Origin: Monosporascus cannonballus
Lineage: Eukaryota > Ascomycota > Sordariomycetes > Xylariales
Assembly: GCA_004154925.1 (NCBI GenBank)
Contig: QJNS01000127.1
Span: 1 to 64,000 of the forward strand
Length of the DNA stretch: 64,000 nucleotides
Reading direction: 5' to 3'
This document shows, in pieces, positions 35,215-48,290 of this stretch. The first letter of the stretch is position 1. Every line of letters begins with the position of its first letter. The position numbers were made by a program, and so were the translations under genes. The notes under the pieces are model-generated. The model was not told where the DNA came from, searched no databases, and was given only the letters and a program-made list of their open reading frames with translations.

Positions 35215-37418
35215 TATCGGCTCGGCGTGACCCACAGCATGAGAACCGAGAGAGGATCTTTGACGATCTGGTATAGGCAGGCATAAGGCTAGTGGGCAAG
35301 AATCACCTTTACGAGAAAGATTGGCACAAGCGGGAAACCCTAGTGGAGTAGCGACAGTGTGAAGAGAGCCTTCCTTCTCTGGCCGTCGCTCGAGCGACCA
35401 ACGTCGTGCATTGCCTAATTGGAACCGATGAGTTCGTTGGCAGCGATATGCGGCCAGTCGTTGGCGTGTTTTTGTGAAAGTCGAAAGGTTGGAGATGTTG
35501 GTCGTTGTCGTTCGTTATGCAGGCCAAACCAATCGTAGGCTTGGAGGACCAAGCTATTATGACAGGGCCTGCAGTCCATGTTCATAGCGTTACCTTGCCA
35601 GCTCAAGCCATGATATCGTCGAGGCCGAAGTTCCAAACCTGATTCATTGACCAGTACCCATTATGTGTGTATGATCAAAAACGCTCCTCTTCCATTACCG
35701 AAGACATAGCTACGTAGGGAAAACTAAAACATCCTCTACATCAGTGGCTGTCGTACTCATGTGCCTAAAAACACACATAAATACAGGCAATGAGACTTGA
35801 GCCCTTAGTCTGAGGCGGATGGCTGAAATCTCGGAGGCGCTTGAAAACAAGCAGAAAAAAATAACCCGAATGGTCGCTTGCTCCACGAGCTGCCGGATGG
35901 AGGCGGGATGATGTAATGGTTTCACAGGTGGGGCCTCGGGTCTTCGAGGAACCCCCGCAGATCCGATCAGCCAAAGGGCTAACCCTGTTAGCCAAATCAA
36001 CTTTGGAAGTTCCATAATTTCCATTCCCAGAGATCGAGACTACCAGCCAAACCAACCTTATAAAATGCTTATCTTATAGTGCAAATTGAGTGTATTGACC
36101 GTATAAAATGGATCGATGATTGCTGGCACCTATCAGCCCCCGCAGACACCGCACGCCTTACAGCCCTGTACAGTACGCAATAAACAAAGTTCGTAGCACA
36201 TCTCAGAAAGGCTGCGTCGCGGTGTTTGTCCTCGATGCTTGGGCCCTTGTTCCAAGGACAATGGCTGTTCAAGTTAAGTCTAAAATAATGTAGCAACACC
36301 ACCTAGGTTGAAAATAGGCCAGAGCCATATTCCATCACCTGCATATCGACTCCCTTCGGAGAAAGTGATAAACCCCCAGACTGGGATTTGACTTAGACGT
36401 GTTGGTTGCAATGTTACACGATCACCCTCCCCCTCGCGGCTTTCTTTGGTAAGGGAAACAAGGAGGCTGGGGATGAACCGCCGCCCTCCGGTTGCCCAAT
36501 GTGCTCTCGTATGAGGCTCATTTGTTTAGTAACGGTGTCTAACATACCGACAGCAGTTCCTTTCAAAGTTTGAAGTTTTCATACAATCCTCTGGTTGAAG
36601 AGCTGGCTACGTATCGTGTTGCTCTATCAGCGTTTTGTGCTCTTGGCACCGTGTGGAGCCCCATGGGTCGTGCCATATGTAGTCCGCTATCCCTGTCACC
36701 CGAATAACGATAGCCTCAAACTTTCAAATAACCGGCCAGAGCGCCATTGCAACAACTACTGGTGTTAGCAGTTAGTAAGTACGGCGGGATCGAGTCAGTT
36801 CCAACAAACCGGGCGCTGATTTCATCCCCCTTTACTCGAAGCACCTTAATCATGTTAAACAACCAGTTAATGCAATCACAGTCGGTTTGTCCTATCCTCG
36901 AGTTGACATATGATGAGTTTCGCAGGCCGAGACCCGAAACAGAACTCCAAAGTACGACGACATCACCCTATAAAAATATTGTTCCAGTATACGGTCCTCT
37001 AGGAAGAGAGAATCCCCACCAATAGCAGCTTTCATACTTCGGCCTCGGTAGCTCCACTTTATTGAGCAACGAGTCAGATTCTGTTTCGGATAAAAATCGT
37101 CTGAGGAGTGAAGGCATCTACGATATTGGGACGCGGTCTGAAGAAGCAAAGGAGTCGCTTATTAGTAAACCGCTACGCCTTCTAGCCTTCCGCAGTTGAG
37201 ATATAGCCCGAGAATATAGGTTGTGGAGAGACTACCTAGATTATCCGGCAAAATAACGCCTTCCCAGGCAAAGCGGCTGGCATATCGGAGCGGACATGGG
37301 CCATGGTCATAACGACTTCAGTAAACGACCGACAACTATTTTTACGAGCTTAAATGGCACTTCAGGAGACAGCTAGCGCGCCAATCCTAAATATGGATGG
37401 TGACTGCCAGCCAACCTC

Positions 37419-37741
37419 TCAAAAGGGGCTTTCAAATTCTTCAATAGACACCTCCTTAGCCTTCATCCAAGTACCTACGGTATCCCTATCTGCTTCCTTG
37501 GGTTTCATGCCCGGAGGAGGATCCGTACCCCCGAAACGAGGGCGAGTTTTGTCTTGCGGGGGTCAATCACCACGTCGAGTCCAAACCGCCGCATTATCTC
37601 CTCCCGGTCCCGCTTCTCGTTCTCCGAGTTGAGAAGCGTAAACTGCAAATTCACCGAGCTCTATGGACGTTCAGGCGGCGCCTTGTCGAAGACAAATCTT
37701 ACGGTATCTACGGGCCCGACTTTACTGGCCGGGCGCCATTG
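37419..37741 (-). pseudogene. Coding-like relic of an unrecognised protein
   Basis: Two minus-strand frames with strongly protein-like composition adjoin. The first (from 37741) reads VGPVDTVRFVFDKAPPERP, one stop, then NLQFTLLNSENEKRDREE and FGLDVVIDPRKTKLALVS. A shift of frame then gives RFGGTDPPPGMKPKEADRD and WMKAKEVSIEEFESPF before the stop at 37419. The charged, motif-like character suggests a gene broken by a stop and a frameshift, or a gene with an intron I could not place. I do not recognise the family. Confidence 0.4.
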
Positions 37742-38555
37742 TCTCTACCGGTAAACCCCGCGGCATCCTCCCAAACCTAGAGGTACCTATCTGAACCAAG
37801 CTACGCGCCGCTCAGCCGCCTCCTTTTATACTCTCTCCCCAGCTTCCCTTTCCTTTTTATTTTCTTTGTAGTACAGGCACGTCCACGGACTGTCTCCGCG
37901 CGGTTCTCTTCTTTTACCCTCATCCCGTTCTTGCCGTGGTCGTTGTCGTTGTTGTCACAGTCTTTCCTGCCGCCTTCGGAATTTTGAAGCGCGACGTATG
38001 CCTTTGGGACTCGGTGCTGATGATCATGCTAGCCTTCATCCCGGGATGGGGCGCAGAAGCTGAAGAGCGTGCCCCCTTTTCTTCCGTGGCGCGTGTCTCA
38101 AACATTGGTTTCCACTGCCGGGCTAAAACCGGAGCTTGGCTGCTATGAGATGCGCAGCACAGCTGTTGCGTCGGTAGCACAGCCTGAACTCTGCAGGTCT
38201 TCCGAGGTCTTGAGGCTTTGATGGTTCGCGAGTGTCTTTGAGGATGGCTAGTTCAAGAAGCAGATCTTGCCCGTATCTGGACATCGTGACGGGGTTTCAG
38301 CACCGCCGCCTCATTGAGGGAGCCCCGCTGGCGCAGGTAATAGTGCCCCAATCTGGATTATGAAGTCCAAAGACGTCTTCGGGATCCCACTTCTGTAGCC
38401 TTGGTGAACCCGGTGGATACCAGTTTGCATATAAATGATGCCTACTTGGTATAGAAGCCTCCGAGACTGGAGGTTTTGGGATCCAAAAATGGCATCCTCC
38501 ATGCCACGCGCGGCCCACAAAATGAGCTTCTTCACGTGACCCTCACCCCCATAAA
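37742..38555. other. Border region of normal composition
   Basis: No gene called. A minus-strand frame at 37920-38180 contains a Thr run encoded by a GTT/GTC repeat and no domain. At about 38555 the composition changes abruptly to AT-rich. Confidence 0.4.
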
Positions 38556-41500
38556 AATTGGACGGTACCGTTAAATAAGGTCGTTTTCATAGCCGCTACT
38601 TTACAAAACGTTAAGTCTAGAGAGAATTAAGGTTATGTAATAAAATATAAGTCGTTTAGTATTAATATCACTATATAAATTCTTTTTAACTTATAAATAC
38701 GATTTATAATAAAGTACCGACTATTAGTAAAGGGAAACGGCTTTAACGCTAGGATAAAAATGGTTACGTACCGTTTTCAAAACGGTGAATTGCGCCTCTA
38801 TGGTTAAATTTAAATACGGACCTGCTAACACTTACCCTATAGGGTATAACTATTGACACTGGTATGACAACTTATTATCCCTATTTCGGTTTAGCGTATC
38901 ATTACAACGGTACCGTTCGAACTAATCAATGTTAGTCGTCAGATTACCGTATTATATATAAGATATCAAATATAACATATTGTAAATCGCCTTGTAATTA
39001 AATTTATTAATTAATAAGTTCAATAATAATAAAGCAGTTAGGAATTACTTAAATATATTATAAGGCTTTAAAAAGGGGTACTTAAAAAATTCCTTTAGCC
39101 GCTTATCCTTCCCTATCGAAAAATCAAACGGTAAATCGAGTTTTAGCGAATCATAATGGTTAGGCCGGTATTTTATTGGTCCTAAGGGGTTACCTCAGCT
39201 AGCTCAGGCCTCCCTGGCTCGTTTTCCCAATTTCTTCAAAGTCACTCAAGTACCGCTCCATAACGTTAAATATTAACCAATCAAATCCCAAATCCCCGTA
39301 ACGAGTCAGCGAGGCCTAAGTTGTAATTACGTAAAAACGGTTTCGTTTAGTACATTTGTTTTTTAAAAAAAACGAAAATCCGTAATAACTTAATAACAAA
39401 ACGTTTTTTTATAAATATATATATATATATATACTGTTATTTCTGCCATAGCTTATTATTAATATTATTTTGGTCCTAATTAGGACCTATTTGCTATTTT
39501 TAAACTTTAACGCGTATAATAGCTGCAGTTTAAGCTTGTTATATTATTATCCCTTTTTTTAAAATACGATAAATCCAAATTCTCCCAGTTTTATTAGGTT
39601 ACGCCCTTAAAACAGAATATATGTACGCGTATTTTAAATTTCTGGTATTAACATAAAAAATTAATATAACGTTTAAAAATTTTATTCGTAATTAAATTTT
39701 TTGTAACGATTTAGGCCGAATTATTAATTTAATTATTCGAATTAACCGATTAATTAATATTTTTTTTAAAAAAATACGCGAAAAATTATTAATATATAAA
39801 AATTATTAAGAATTTTTAATTCCGGCTAATTAAAACCTTATTATATATAAATACCATAATATATTATACGGAAAACTTATAATTTTTGCAAAAGGGCTTA
39901 GATTTTATCGCCGCCAAAAAAGGTATTATTCGAAATTAAAATAATTTATATTACTTTAAACAAAAATTAATACTTTATAAAAACGTTTGCCTTTAATTAA
40001 TTTAAATTCTTAAATTAAATAATTATATATTTTAAAAAAATGATAATCGTATAATACAAAACGAAAAACGAAACGGTTTCGTAATAATAACGATCCGGAT
40101 ATTTTTATATATTTTTTTATAATCCTAATTATTATAATTAAGATAATTTCCAAAATTAACGGTAATTATTTACCTTATTTATTAAGCAGATTTTTATTAT
40201 TTTCGGATTTATTACGGAATAATATCGATATATTAAAAAAGTTAAGTATTTACGAAAATTATTATACGTCAAATAAAGATATAATTCGGTTAACGGAGAA
40301 AATTAAGGTAACCGTATTAATTTCTTTATAATTATATAATTTTGATTAAAATAAATTACGTTTTATAATTAGATATAATGAGGCGATATCATATTTTAAT
40401 ATAATAACTTTAATATTTAAAATTATATTCGTAATATAACATTTCGATATAATACTATTATGCGAAATATTATTATTATTTTTACTTATTATTATAACCG
40501 TATCCTTAAAAAATTAAAATAATCCATATTCCGGCCTAATTAATATTATAAAATAAAATGGTTTTATAAAACGTTATAATAATATCTAATACCGCTTAAT
40601 ATTTTTTATTGATTTATAATTAATATTATCCGGATTTTATTTTTTATTTTTATTAATATATTTTATAAACGTAATAAATAAAAATTTCCCAGTTTTTATA
40701 AATTAAAACGTATTCCGTATAATAAACGCCGTTCGATTTCGTTAAATATAATTAACGAAAATAAAGGCATTATCGACGGTACCTATAATATTTATCGAAA
40801 ATTTTTCTAAAGAATATATAAATTTAAAAAAAATAATTTTATCGGTTTTTGGAACGTTTTTATCTTATTTATAAAAATTAGAAAATAATTAGTTATATTT
40901 GAAAAATATAAGCTAATTAAGCCGAAACAGCCGATTTATATAATAAAAAATAATAATTTTTTTATTTTTATTTTATTCTATATATAAATAAAATTTTTAT
41001 TTATATTTATATATATTTATTAACCCGATAATATAACCGGAATATATAAAATATAAATAATTTTAGAAATAAATTATTAATTTTTAAATAAAATAACGTA
41101 ATTGTATTAAAAATTGTCGAAATTTTATTTTTTTAAACCTTTTATTTTTATATGCATAATATTTATATATTTGCGTTATTTTTGTAAAAATTACGTACCC
41201 GATACGAATTATTTATAATAAAAATATTTAACGTATATGGAATTTTCCGGAATACTTCGATCGAAAACTTTTTTTCGAAAACCGAATTTACCGAGTTTAT
41301 AAAGTATATATATTTCCGGTTAACCGTTGCTAAATTTGAATTTATTACGTATAAAATAATTTCTAAATATTTTGGTTACGTTAAATAAATAAAGAAAATA
41401 TCGTAAAATCCTAATTAAAACGCGTTAATAAATAAGGATTTTTTCGACGAAAATTTTCTATTATTATTTGTTAATAATATATTACTTAATAATATAAATA

Positions 41501-42153
41501 ATTTAACGGATAATTCGTAAATATTTTATTTTTTAATTCGAAAATATAACTTATTTATATTATTTTTTAAGCGGTATAATTTTAATTAAAATATATTAAA
41601 TTAAGTTTTTTTATTAAATAATTACGGAACCGGAAATATTTTTAATACGGCCGATATTTTATAAAACAATACTTTTTTTAATTTTATTAAAAATATTAAT
41701 TAATTATTAATTAATATTATTTTTATTATTAAAAAATTTCGAAATTATTATTATTTCCTTTAAAAAACCCAAATTTATTTATATTTTTCGCATATTATAC
41801 GATATAACGACGTTAATTATATTAGGCGGCTAATACCGATAATATTATTTTTTTATAAGGCCGGTTAATTTAATTACGGCAAAAAAATATTTTACTTTAA
41901 TTAAGTATTACGTTTTGTAATATTAAATTTAATTTCGATAAAATTTAAAAAAAAAACATAAAAAATATTTTATTAAAAAGGCGAATATTATAATTTATAG
42001 CTTATTGGCGAACTCCGCCGGTCGAAAAATAATATATATAACGTTAATATTATTTTTTTCCGAAATTCGTTTTTAATTAAGTACCGTATATCCTTATAAT
42101 ACGAATTTTATATCCGTTATATTTTTTTGCGAAATAAACGTTATATTATTCGG
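38556..42153. mobile_element. Hyper-RIPped transposon relic, left part
   Basis: Extremely AT-rich DNA with TA everywhere, almost no CA or TG, and many surviving CG. That is the outcome of repeat-induced point mutation. No open frames remain. A less mutated patch lies at about 39170-39320. A (TA)n run lies near 39415-39433. This DNA was already present when the Gypsy element inserted at 42159, since target duplications flank that element. On the minus strand, peptide-like stretches continue across the insertion, but I could not name the family. Confidence 0.7.
39414..39433. repeat. (TA)n dinucleotide repeat
   Basis: About nine TA units inside RIP-mutated DNA. It may be an old (CA)n or (TG)n tract converted by RIP, or ordinary slippage. 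Confidence 0.8.
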
Positions 42154-42158
42154 GATTT
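42154..42158. repeat. 5-bp target-site duplication, left copy
   Basis: gattt directly before the TGTTACA end of the left LTR, matched by gattt at 49399-49403. Five-base duplications are normal for Ty3/Gypsy integration. Confidence 0.9.
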
Positions 42159-42577
42159 TGTTACAGGAACAGGGGTTCCTGTCTTAAGAGGGCCAACCTT
42201 TAAGGCCTAGCGTGGAGCCGCCACGGCTGAACTCCGGAAGGGAGTTCTTGGCCCAGACAATATAATTTAAGTAATCTGGTAAATTGATCAGATTACATAA
42301 ATCATATAGATCCACGACATACTTATTTTAGGGATTAGGATATATAATGGATCGGTTTTTCATGTAAATAACACCTACTTAATTTTTATTTCTTAATTAT
42401 TAATCTAAGCTTTTAATCAGAAGTAACTGTACCGTTCTTTAATTAAGGGAAAATTTTTTAAATCTTTTTAACGAATAAATTATTAAATTATTCCTCGCCC
42501 TATTATTACTTGCAAATTAAAACCTTATTTCGGATATTACTTATATTTTCAAATAAATATATAATAGGTTCGTTACA
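42159..42577 (+). repeat. Left (5') LTR of the Gypsy element
   Basis: 419 bp, TG...CA ends. The first 140 bases keep normal GC and contain two hairpins, ACAGGAAC/GTTCCTGT (42163-42182) and GAACTCC/GGAGTTC (42229-42247). The second half is more AT-shifted than the matching half of the right LTR. Confidence 0.95.
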
Positions 42578-43147
42578 TTTTAATAATTCCTTAATTAATA
42601 GCTAACAAATAATTTAAAGCCCAATTAAGTATAAGCTTTTTTAAACTTAATAAAAACGATATTACAAAATAACATTCAAAAAATAAATAACATACCCGAT
42701 CCCCGTCGTTAACTAATAAAAGATTAATAATTAAACTAGATAATTTATCTCTTATCGAAAAAGTTCTTTAACTAATTAATAACATGGCATTCCCTATTAT
42801 TCGATCTTAAGGAAAATTATTTTTGCAGCCCAAATAACAACCTATCCCAACCCCTAAGGACATTATCGAAATCCAGGGAAAGGAGTCGGAAAAAAAGGTA
42901 ATTAAGGAGGAGGCCGAAAAAAAATATGGAGCCGAGGTCCTAAAGGGAAAAAAAAGAACTTACTATAGAAAAAAAATTGGATTTTTTGGCATAAAAAATT
43001 AAAAGCTTGAAAGAAGAGAATATTCGATTCGCCAAAAGAAAAAAAACGATTTTTTTTCAGTTTGGCTCCCCCAGAGGACGAAGTTAAGGAAGTGGTTTTC
43101 GACCACCTTCGTTCGGAATAAAACAAACTCCAGAAAAAACCTCAATT

Positions 43148-44060
43148 TTGCCATTATTCGGAACAAACCAAATACGCGAAAAAACTATTCCATCTCCCAA
43201 TTACCAAGGAATGCCAGACGTTAAGGGTTATAAGCCGAACCTCCCTAAACCCTATAATGGATTTAAAAATCCGGAAGGATTTTTGGTTCAGGCCAAACTT
43301 TACCTTAAGTTTTATGAAAATTTTTTAACCGAAAATTATCAAAAAGTAATAGCCATTTTATAGTTATTTATCGGGAAAATTTTTTTGTAATTCGAACTTA
43401 TTATGAAGAATTACTTGAAAAATTACCCGGGTAATTTTTCGGATATAATTAATTACATTTTCAGCAAATATAACCATTTCGAAAAACGGATACGAACTTT
43501 ATTCGGAAATCCCGACAAAAAGCAAAACGTTATTAAATAATTATATTTTTTCCATTAAACCAAATTAGTTGCCGAATATACGACGGAATTTAATTACCTT
43601 GCCGTTATTTTCAATTTATCGGAAAACGTATTATTTTACCTTTATTATAACGGTTTAAAACCTTTAATTAAGGATAAGATATATAAAAAACTAAAGGTTG
43701 GATCCTTCCCGAAATATACCAATAAAGTTATTATTGCCGACCGATATATTTTTAATTAATACTTCGAAAAAAAGAAAATTAACAAGCAAAATAACAATAA
43801 AAGCTTTAATAGCCAAATTAAGAAAAATAAAGGTAAACCTTAAAAGGAAACGAGTTTTACTTTAAAGGAACCTAAGAAAAATAAGTCCAAAATGGAATGT
43901 TTTAACTATGGCAAAAAAGGACATTTTAAGAATAAATGTTATTTTTTCGCCAAAAGGAATTCTAAAAAAGGAGGAACTCTTTAACCTCAGAAAAAAGTCA
44001 AAATAATTAAATAAAAAACCGACAGTAAGGCAAAAAAAAAGGAAAAAAAAAATTAATTCA
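43148..44060 (+). pseudogene. RIP-damaged Gag with zinc knuckle
   Basis: A readable start at 43148 (MPLFGTNQIREK; later GYKPNLPKPYNGFKNPEGF) is interrupted after 71 codons, then continues with stops. The retroviral-type zinc knuckle at 43898-43938 reads CFNYGKKGHFKNKC, a CCHC motif in which the second Cys has become Tyr, as TGT-to-TAT mutation predicts. A Lys-rich segment surrounds it. Confidence 0.8.
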
Positions 44061-44959
44061 ACTTTTTCCCAGCCAGAATTTATTATTATTATAATTACTT
44101 AAATTTAAAGCGATATCCTAAAGTACGAAAATTATCCAGTTTACCAGGATTTTAAGGTTAAAATTTATAAGTATCACTTAAAATAAATGGTTTCCAAAAT
44201 AGCCATAAGGTTAGGATATTTTTGCCATTTCGATATACAAAGGTATAAGATATACAATACAAACGGTTAATTTTAATTAGATATCAATAATTACGGATAA
44301 TTATCCCCGGAACTTTATAAGCTCCCAAAATATATTATTTACTAGAAAATATTATTAGTAAACCTTTATAACTTATTATATTTTATTATTTGCTATTAAA
44401 ACGATTATTTCGTTTATTTTAAAACTAAAGAAAATAATAATTTTTGGCTTAGATAAAACAAAAAAATACCTACCGAACCTGATAACGAATGCAGATATAT
44501 AAAAATTTCCCGATAGCCAAAATACTCCAGGTTTTATTACTTATATCTTAATTCAGAATGGAGTCGAAAAGCTATATTATAAGGATATTTATGTTACGCC
44601 TTAACGTTTTATATTTAATACGAACTCCTAAATATGGGAATATCTTTTTCGAAAGTACACCTTTTCGACCTTATAACTTAAAAAATGCTAAACCAAAGAT
44701 CGAGCCAAAAAAAAATAATTATTTTCGGATATTAATTAAGCAAAAAGAAATAATATAAATATATAGACGATTACTGTACCAAATACGTAGCTAAAAAAAC
44801 GCAAAAATAAAAACGTTTTTTCGTAAGTAAATTACGTTAATTAAAAAATAACAAAGGTTTTCGAAAATAAGGTATCGAAAAGCCCTAATATATAAAACCT
44901 TATATAAAGTAATAAAGGGATTACGTAATTAAATAAAAATTCCTTTTCGATATAAAGGT

Positions 44960-47900
44960 AAAACGTTTAAAGCCATAATCGATTTAAAAGTAGAAAATAA
45001 TTTCATTTTTTGTGTAATAACAGAAAAATATCAAATTCCTTAGAAATACAAATTAAAGTTTTATAAGTTACGTACGGTAAACGGAAATTTATTTACATAC
45101 GAAAACGGACGAATCTTTCGAAAAACTAAAGAACTCCCAGTACGGATTTAAAGATATTAAAAATATATTTCGCTAAATATTACCGACATTTTTGGGCACG
45201 ATATTATTTTGGGAATACCGTAACTTAAATTTAATAATTTACATATTAATTGGAAATATTAAATACTTTTATGGGAAAACGAATTACCCCAAAAAAACGA
45301 CCAAGAAATTTACTATGTTATTAAAAAAATCCAGATTATAAATTAAATTTCCATAATACCACCTAAGTATCGATAATTTAAAAAATTATTTAAGAATAAA
45401 GAAAATTACGAATTATTACCTTATAGTTAATAAGATTATAAAATACTTATTAAGGAAAAATATTATCTTAAATTTTATAAAATTTACTATATAAATTTTA
45501 ATAAATCGAAGGCTTCATAAAAAAACATTTAACTTAACCTAAAAAAAATATATTTAACTTTTTGATTTTCCCGTTAAATATCCCGTTCTTATAATATCCA
45601 AAATTAAGGATAAAAAGCAGAAAATCGATAAAAACGGAAATCTGGTTTTTAGAAAAGTAATTAACTATAAATAATTAAACGATATTACAATTAAAAATGG
45701 ATATTTTCTGATTTTTATAAGTACGTTAAAAAAAACGCTAGCAAAGCCAAATAATTTACTGTATTTGATTTTCGAAACGGCTATTATTGTATCAAAATAG
45801 CTAAAAGAAAAAAATGGAAAACGGCATTTAAAACAATATATGGACTTTACGAATATAAAATAATACTTATAAGATTTACTAATGCTTCCGTTAATTTCTA
45901 ACGCCTAATTATGATTACGTTCAGAAAATTTCTGGACAAATTTATGTTCGTTTATCTCGACGATATCCTCATTTATTCCGAAACTTTAAAAGGGCATAAA
46001 AAACAAATCGCCTAAATGTTCCAAACGTTAAACGAAGCAAATATCCGAATTAACCTAGCCAAAAATATATGGCATATGCAGAAATTAAACTTTTTGGGAT
46101 ATACTTTTACCTCCGGCCAAATTCAGATTTAACGTTTTAAAATAAAAGTAATTAAGGATTAGCTTATCCTTAATAAGGTAACCGTTATAAATATCCGGCA
46201 GATCTTAGGATTTACGGATTACGTACGCGGCCTAATTAAGGGATACGGGGACATAATTAGGCTATTAACGAGATTTATTATTAAAAAATACGTAAAAAAA
46301 ATTTCAAATTCCTAAAAAAAATAAAGAAAATATTTTAAATTTTAAAAAATATAATTACCAGTAAACCTATAATAAAATTACTTAATATAAATAAAAGGAA
46401 ACGCCTAAAAACGGATGCTTTAAATTACGCCCTAAATACCGTCTTAAAATAATTAAAAGATAACAACAAATAATACCCGGTAGCATATTATTTAAAAACA
46501 TTCCGAAATGCAAAATTTAAATATTAGATTTACGACAAAAAACTATTAGTAATTATTAACGTTTTTAAGGAATAGGAATTTTTTTTTAACGGAACGAAGG
46601 AACTTTTCGATATTTATTCCGATTATAAAAACTTTATTTGATTCATAAAAATTTAAAAACTAAACAAACGATACGAAAGATAAATAATTTTTTTGTTAAG
46701 ATTTAATTTCAAAATATATTACATCAAAGGAAAAAAAAATATTTAGGCAGATATTCTTAGTTGCAAAGGTAATTACGATTTTAAAATGCCCAAAAGAAAT
46801 ATATAAATATTATAATATAATTAAAATAACATTATATAATTATGTAAGATTTTAAGGAAACTAATTCCAAAATTTTTAATACGGTTCCGAAATTCCTATA
46901 ATACGAAAGAACAAAAAGAAGTTCAGCAGCTGCGGGGACAGCCCAAAAACTAGCTATTATATTATGGCAAAATCTATGTTCCAAAAGATTAACAAGAATA
47001 GTTCGTAAAGGAATTCCACGAAAACCTATTGTACGGATACCAAGGAATTTTCAAAATTACCAGATAACTATAAGAAAAATACGATTTTCCAAAATTATAT
47101 CGAATAATTAAAAAGGTAATTAAGGATTGCAATATTTGTAATAAAGCCAAGGCAGTACGCCATAAGCTTTATGGGCTATTATAACTTATTAATATTTTTG
47201 ATAAAACGTAAAATATTATAACTTAGGACTTTATTACGAATTTTTCTTTATCCAAAAACCCAGTTACTGGAGTTAAATATGACGGAATATAAGTAATCGT
47301 TAACAAATTCACCAAGTATGGATATTTCTTACTTTTTAAAAAAAACATAACGATAAAACGGTTGGCCTATATTTTCATCAAATATTATTTTAATAAGCAT
47401 GGTATATCAGAAAAGATTATTTCCGATAAAAATATGCTATTTATTTTAAAATTTGGCACTAATTTTTTTAAACAAATTAATGTTAAATTTAAATTTTCGA
47501 CAGCATATCACCTTTAAACGGATAAATAAATAAAACGACTTAATTAAATCCTGGAATAATATTTCCGAAATTATATTAATTACTAACAGGATAACTGGGT
47601 AAAGTTTTTATTATTAGCGCAAATTATTTATAATACATTTATTAACGAAAATATGGGCGTATTTCTTTATATAACTGTATATGGATACGATATAAAGATA
47701 AAACGACTTAAATAACCATTTAATAAGGTACTAAAAATTGCTATAATTACCCTAAAAGCAGAAATATTAATAACAGAAATTAAGATAATCCAAGCCCATT
47801 TCCAAAATAAATTGCGATTTTTTCAATAACGGATAACTTAATATTACAACAAAAAAAAATTAAAGAACCAATTCTAACGAAAGGAAATAAGGTTTATTTA
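44960..47900 (+). pseudogene. RIP-damaged Pol: protease, reverse transcriptase, RNase H, integrase
   Basis: Protease near 44965-45260: the active site that should read Asp-Ser-Gly is now IIDLKVEN, and FGHDIILGIP marks its end. Reverse transcriptase about 45590-46130: FTVFDFRNGYYCIKIA, WKTAFKTIYGLYEYK, FTNASVNFQRL and an intact catalytic FVYLDDILIYSE (YLDD at 45953-45964), then LNFLGYTFTSGQI. RNase H about 46330-46760: KTDALNYALNTVLK, PVAYYLKTFRNAKFKY and YYIKGKKNI. Integrase about 46920-47900: zinc-binding CNICNKAKAVRHKLYGLL at 47128, catalytic HGISEKIISDKNMLF near 47400, then the TAYH...TD region. Stops occur throughout, nearly all explained by Trp or Gln codons turned into stops. Order RT-RH-IN places it in Ty3/Gypsy, not Copia. 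Confidence 0.9.
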
Positions 47901-48140
47901 TTACGCCAGAAATAAAACGCAATTTCGAACATTTCATAAATTAAAACGAAAAGATCCAGTAATAAGTTCGACTTTAAAAAACTTAGCCCGTTCAAAGTTA
48001 AAAAAATCGTTTCCAAAATCAATTATTAACTGTTACTACCCAAAAACATAAAAATACATCCTATTTTCCATATTTCGCTACTTAAATTAACACTTAAAAA
48101 CGCCCCGTTAAAAACGGACCTGGAAATCGAAAAAAATTCC

Positions 48141-48290
48141 GACAAGTACGAAGTCGAACGAATATTGGATTCCAGAATAATTAAAAATAAAATCCAGTAC
48201 CTAATTAAATAAAAAAAATACTTATATAAAAAAAATACTTAGGAACTATTTAACCACTTAACGAATGCGATAAACCTGGTTAAAACGTTT
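48141..48290 (+). pseudogene. C-terminal chromodomain of the Gypsy element
   Basis: After integrase, YEVERILDSRIIKNKIQYLI is followed by a stop in place of the expected Trp region and then an ELFNHLTNA-like end. This is the chromodomain signature of chromoviruses, which bind modified histones such as H3K9me and steer integration into heterochromatin. That agrees with its site inside a silent AT block. Confidence 0.8.

Larger units (their letters stand above)
34674..37418. other. Gene-poor region approaching the AT-rich block
   Basis: Apart from the GPI-gene promoter and a 32-codon membrane-peptide frame at 35116, no gene is recognisable. GC content is still ordinary, so RIP is not evident. 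Confidence 0.45.

Noticed and set aside
39000..42000. Regular-looking A/T words as a CRISPR-like or satellite array
   Set aside because: No fixed-length repeat with unique spacers; the similarity comes from extreme base composition.
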